Assembly (NCBI RefSeq): GCF_030406905.1
Contig: NZ_CP129137.1
Location: 1,420,001-1,484,000 of the forward strand
Reading direction: 5' to 3'
DNA from: Streptomyces sp. HUAS CB01
GTDB taxonomy: Bacteria; Actinomycetota; Actinomycetes; Streptomycetales; Streptomycetaceae
DNA length: 64,000 bases
The first letter of the stretch is position 1; every line of letters begins with the position of its first letter. The notes beneath the pieces were generated by a model. It was not told where the DNA came from and did no database searches. It saw nothing but the letters and a program-made list of their open reading frames with translations. Position numbers and translations under genes: made by a program. Shown here one piece after another: positions 61,227 through 64,000 of this stretch.

Positions 61227-61808
61227 GTGGAATTCACGCATCCGCCCGCCACCGCGGCCTGGCTCCACCAGGACTCCAGGCAGGGCTTCGAAGTGGCGTT
61301 CTTCCGGGTCACGGACGACGGCCGGCGCATCGACGGCTACGCGGCCGTGACGGAGGACGGCGAAGCCTTCGCCGTCGAGTACGACATCGAACTGGACGCG
61401 GCCTGGCGGACGCGGACGGCACGGGTCCGCGGCCGCTCGCCCTCGGGCAGCCGCACGGTGCTGCTGGAGACGGACGGCTCGGGCCACTGGGCGGTCGACG
61501 GAAAGCGGGCGCCGTACCTCGACGGCTGCTTCGACGTCGACCTGGAGGCGTCGGCGATGACCAACGCCCTGCCCGTGCGGAGGATGGCGCTGCCCCACGG
61601 CACCGAGGCGTCCGCGCCCGCCGCCTGGGTGCGCGCCCTCGACCTCACCGTGGAGCGCCTGGAGCAGAGCTACACCCGCACCACCGACCGGGGCACCCAC
61701 ACCTGCTACGACTACCGGGCGCCCGCCTCCGGCTTCTCGTCCCGGATCGTCTTCGACGAGTCCGGACTCCCCCTGGAGTACCCGGGGATCGCCGTCCGCG
61801 CGGGCTGA
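61227..61808 (+). CDS. putative glycolipid-binding domain protein (DUF1089)
   Basis: A 193-aa cytosolic beta-rich protein of the PF06475 type. Family landmarks are FRVTDDGRRIDGYAAV, GHWAVDGKRAPYLDGCFDVDLEASAMTNALPVRRM and LEQSYTR. The name comes from weak structural similarity; no function is proven. GTG 61227 is the best start; a longer frame from 61071 runs through the MFS promoter and was rejected. It is convergent with the alcohol dehydrogenase (19-bp gap). Confidence 0.82.
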   Translation: MEFTHPPATAAWLHQDSRQGFEVAFFRVTDDGRRIDGYAAVTEDGEAFAVEYDIELDAAWRTRTARVRGRSPSGSRTVLLETDGSGHWAVDGKRAPYLDGCFDVDLEASAMTNALPVRRMALPHGTEASAPAAWVRALDLTVERLEQSYTRTTDRGTHTCYDYRAPASGFSSRIVFDESGLPLEYPGIAVRAG

Positions 61809-61827
61809 CGGAGACCCCCGGGCCTCG

Positions 61828-62910
61828 CTACGGGAAGACGACGAGCGCCCTGCCCCCCTTGCCCGCGAGCATGTTCTCGAAGGCGGCGGGGATGCCGTCG
61901 AGGCCGATCCGCTCGGTGATGAGGGTGCTCAGGTCGAGCCGGCCGGCCCGGATGTGCTCGGCGAGGACCGGAACGTCCCTGGCCGGGTCGGAGTTGCCGT
62001 AGACGCAGCCCGAGAGCGTACGGCCCCAGTGGAACAGCTCCAGGGCGTGGAAGGTGACCTGCTGGTCCTTGCCGCCGATGCCGACCACCGTCGTCCGCCC
62101 GCCGCGCCGGGTCGAGTCCCAGGCGGTACGGATCGTCACGGCGCGGCCCACGCACTCCACGGCCACGTCAGCGCCCTGGCCGCCGGTCAGTCCGCGGATC
62201 TCGCGGGCGGTTCCGTCGGACGCGACGACGAAGTCGGTGGCCCCGGCGGCGAGGGCGAGGCCCTCCTTCGCGGGCGAAACGTCCACGGCGATGACCTTCG
62301 AGGCGCCCGCGATCCGGGCCGACTGGATCGTGGCGAGCCCGACTCCGCCGACGCCGAGGACGACGACGGACTCCCCCTCTCGCACCCGGGCCGAGTGGTG
62401 CACCGCACCGTAGCCGGTGAGGACCGCGCACCCGAGCAGGGCGGCGTCGGTGAGCGGCACCCCTTCCGGGAGCGGCAGTACGCAGTTCGCCGCGACCACG
62501 GTCTCCTCGGCGAAGGCGGCGACGTTCAGCCCCGGATGGAGTTCGGTGCCGTCCTCGGTGACGGCGTGGACGGCGCCGGCGCCCCTGAGCGCTCCGGCGC
62601 AGAGCCACACCTCGCCGAGGGAGCAGTGGTGGCAGCGCCCGCAGGACGGCGCCCAGTTGAGCACCACGGCGTCGCCGGGGGCGACATGGGTGACGCCCTC
62701 ACCGACGGACACGACCGTGCCCGCGCCCTCGTGCCCGAGGACGGCGGGGACCGGCACCTGCATCGTGCCGTTGGACAGGGACAGGTCGGAGTGACAGACC
62801 CCGGCTGCGGCGAGGCGCACCCTCACCCGGCCGGGGCCGGGCTCGGGCAGTTCGATGCCGGTGATCTCCAGGGGGGAGCCGACGGCGGGCAGGACTGCGG
62901 CGCGGACCAC
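61828..62910 (-). CDS. zinc-dependent alcohol dehydrogenase
   Basis: A 360-aa MDR alcohol dehydrogenase. The catalytic zinc site has Cys in AGVCHSDLSL and His in LGHEGAG; the structural zinc has four Cys in CGRCHHCSLGEVWLC. The cofactor loop is GVGGVGLATIQSARIAG with an acidic VDVSP, so NAD is likely. It is related to class III and aryl-alcohol enzymes but not to the mycothiol one above. GTG 62910 has GGGAGA 9 nt upstream. It follows the aldehyde dehydrogenase gene by 17 bp on the same strand, giving an alcohol-to-acid pair. Confidence 0.92.
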   Translation of the reverse strand: MVRAAVLPAVGSPLEITGIELPEPGPGRVRVRLAAAGVCHSDLSLSNGTMQVPVPAVLGHEGAGTVVSVGEGVTHVAPGDAVVLNWAPSCGRCHHCSLGEVWLCAGALRGAGAVHAVTEDGTELHPGLNVAAFAEETVVAANCVLPLPEGVPLTDAALLGCAVLTGYGAVHHSARVREGESVVVLGVGGVGLATIQSARIAGASKVIAVDVSPAKEGLALAAGATDFVVASDGTAREIRGLTGGQGADVAVECVGRAVTIRTAWDSTRRGGRTTVVGIGGKDQQVTFHALELFHWGRTLSGCVYGNSDPARDVPVLAEHIRAGRLDLSTLITERIGLDGIPAAFENMLAGKGGRALVVFP

Positions 62911-62927
62911 GGTGGTTGTCTCCCGGT

Positions 62928-64000
62928 TCAGAACTGCAGGGACTTGGTGTGCAGGTACTCGGCCAGGCCGTGCGTGCCGAGTTCACGGCCCACGCCCGAC
63001 TGCTTGTACCCGCCGAAGGGCGCCAGCGGGTTGAAGCGGCCGCCGTTGATGTCGACCTGGCCGGTGTCCATCCGGCGGGCGAAGGCGACGGCCTCGTCCT
63101 GGTCGCCCCACACGGCGCCCGCGAGCCCGTAGACCGTGCCGTTGGCGATCCGCAGGGCGTCGTCCTCGTCCTCGTACTCGATGAGCGAGACGACCGGCCC
63201 GAAGATCTCCTCCTGCGCGATGGTCATGTCCGGGGTGACGTCGGCGAAGACGGTCGGCGAGACGTAGTAACCCTTCCCGCACGGCGCCTCGGGGCCGCCG
63301 GCGACGAGCCGGGCGCCCTCGGCGACCCCGCGCTCGATGAAGCCGCGGACGCGTTCCCGCTGGCGGGCGCTGACGAGCGGGCCGAGGCGGTCGCCGGGGA
63401 CGTACTTGGCGACGGCCTCCGCGGCGAGGGCCACGGCCTCCTCGTAGTGGTCCTTGTGCACCAGCATCCGGGTCCAGGCGCTGCACGTCTGGCCGGAGTT
63501 GGACATGACGTTGGCGATGCCGACGTTCACGGCGCGGCCGAGGTCCGCCCCGGGGAGGATCACGTTCGCGGACTTGCCGCCGAGTTCCAGGGCGACGCGC
63601 TTGACCGCCCCGCCCGCGGTCGCGCCGATGCGGCGGCCGACGGCCGTGGAACCGGTGAAGGACACCAGGTCCACGCCCGGGTGCTCGGCGAGAGCCTGCC
63701 CGGCGACCGGGCCGAGGCCGGTGACGAGGTTGAACACGCCGGCCGGGAGCCCGGCCTCGTGGACGGCCTCGGCGAAGAGCCGGGCGGTGAGCGGGGTGTC
63801 CTCGGCGGGCTTGAGCACCACGGTGCAGCCCGCGGCGAGGGCGGGGGCGACCTTGGCCACGATCTGGTGGAGCGGGTAGTTCCACGGGGTGATCGCGCCG
63901 ACGACGCCGACCGGCTCGTGCAGCACGACGGAGTTGCCGACCTTCTCCTCGAAGGCGTACGAGGCGGCCAGTTCGGCGTACGAACCGGCGACGAGGAGCG
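62928..64000 (-). CDS. aldehyde dehydrogenase family protein (N-terminus outside window)
   Basis: NAD(P)-dependent aldehyde dehydrogenase, last 357 codons present; the start lies beyond base 64000. Motifs seen: [22 protein letters not shown], the FTGST cofactor loop, catalytic Glu in [12 protein letters not shown], nucleophile Cys in [11 protein letters not shown], and the C-terminal [14 protein letters not shown] and [13 protein letters not shown]. The broad-specificity class is usual for betaine- or general aldehyde dehydrogenases. The stop is 17 bp before the alcohol dehydrogenase start, so the pair is one operon. Confidence 0.93.
   Translation of the reverse strand, partial: LLVAGSYAELAASYAFEEKVGNSVVLHEPVGVVGAITPWNYPLHQIVAKVAPALAAGCTVVLKPAEDTPLTARLFAEAVHEAGLPAGVFNLVTGLGPVAGQALAEHPGVDLVSFTGSTAVGRRIGATAGGAVKRVALELGGKSANVILPGADLGRAVNVGIANVMSNSGQTCSAWTRMLVHKDHYEEAVALAAEAVAKYVPGDRLGPLVSARQRERVRGFIERGVAEGARLVAGGPEAPCGKGYYVSPTVFADVTPDMTIAQEEIFGPVVSLIEYEDEDDALRIANGTVYGLAGAVWGDQDEAVAFARRMDTGQVDINGGRFNPLAPFGGYKQSGVGRELGTHGLAEYLHTKSLQF

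Overview
This is 64 kb of very high-GC actinobacterial chromosome, almost certainly Streptomyces. The signs are strong G/C bias at third codon positions, a long/short chaplin pair (chpC-chpH type), mycothiol enzymes (MshC and a mycothiol-dependent formaldehyde dehydrogenase), F420-type LLM and DUF3090 proteins, many GTG starts, 4-nt GTGA/ATGA overlaps and probable leaderless genes with TANNNT boxes 6-7 nt before the start. Gene order glpK-glpD ... mshC ... chaplins ... gluconate operon resembles what I remember of the conserved core arm of S. coelicolor around SCO1660-SCO1680 (recollection, not searched). No transposon, phage, CRISPR array or rRNA is visible. One tRNA (Leu, GAG) is present.

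Layout. 1-3156: glycerol kinase (5' end one base outside the window) and glycerol-3-phosphate dehydrogenase. 3789-8303: PAC2 protein with a Ser/Gly repeat tail, convergent with a secreted GH31 glycosidase. 8427-12169: leftward conserved operon (phosphomutase-like, DUF3090, kinase-like SCO1664 family, mshC). 12477-20543: CorA, ferritin-like protein, LLM oxidoreductase, aldo/keto reductase coupled to a degenerate RecD-like protein, and two small hypothetical proteins. 20611-21711: two chaplins. 21940-27936: M20 peptidase, tRNA-Leu, RluA synthase, mycothiol formaldehyde dehydrogenase with its MBL-fold partner, amino-acid permease. 28180-30951: gluconate regulator, kinase and permease. 30958-38650: molybdopterin oxidoreductase with cytochrome b, APC permease, FAD dehydrogenase, NUDIX, paired DUF202 proteins. 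38690-42568: quinone oxidoreductase, a His-rich tandem-repeat protein, MBL hydrolase, glucarate dehydratase.

42655-48209 is the most coherent accessory module: a phosphotransferase (APH) and an ACAD10/11-like acyl-CoA dehydrogenase, facing a leftward SDR / acyl-CoA ligase / TetR operon. Near-identical palindromes lie in front of both operons, and a third copy sits inside the promoter of an MFS gene at 61 kb. I infer a regulated route for hydroxy-acid catabolism in which the hydroxyacyl-CoA is phosphorylated before dehydration.

48322-64000: NamZ-type muramidase, zinc-ribbon orphan, BKACE-like protein, DraRnl-type RNA ligase, YoaK, SoxR, MaoC hydratase, and two further TetR genes. One TetR shares CTAAGC-N4-GCTTAG operators with the MaoC gene; the other shares a 17-bp palindrome with an acyl-CoA dehydrogenase. 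Then come an ArsR-family gene interrupted by an in-frame TGA, an EamA exporter, an MFS symporter, a glycolipid-binding-domain protein, and an alcohol/aldehyde dehydrogenase pair that runs off the right edge. All functions are from sequence reading and remembered family features; no search was run.
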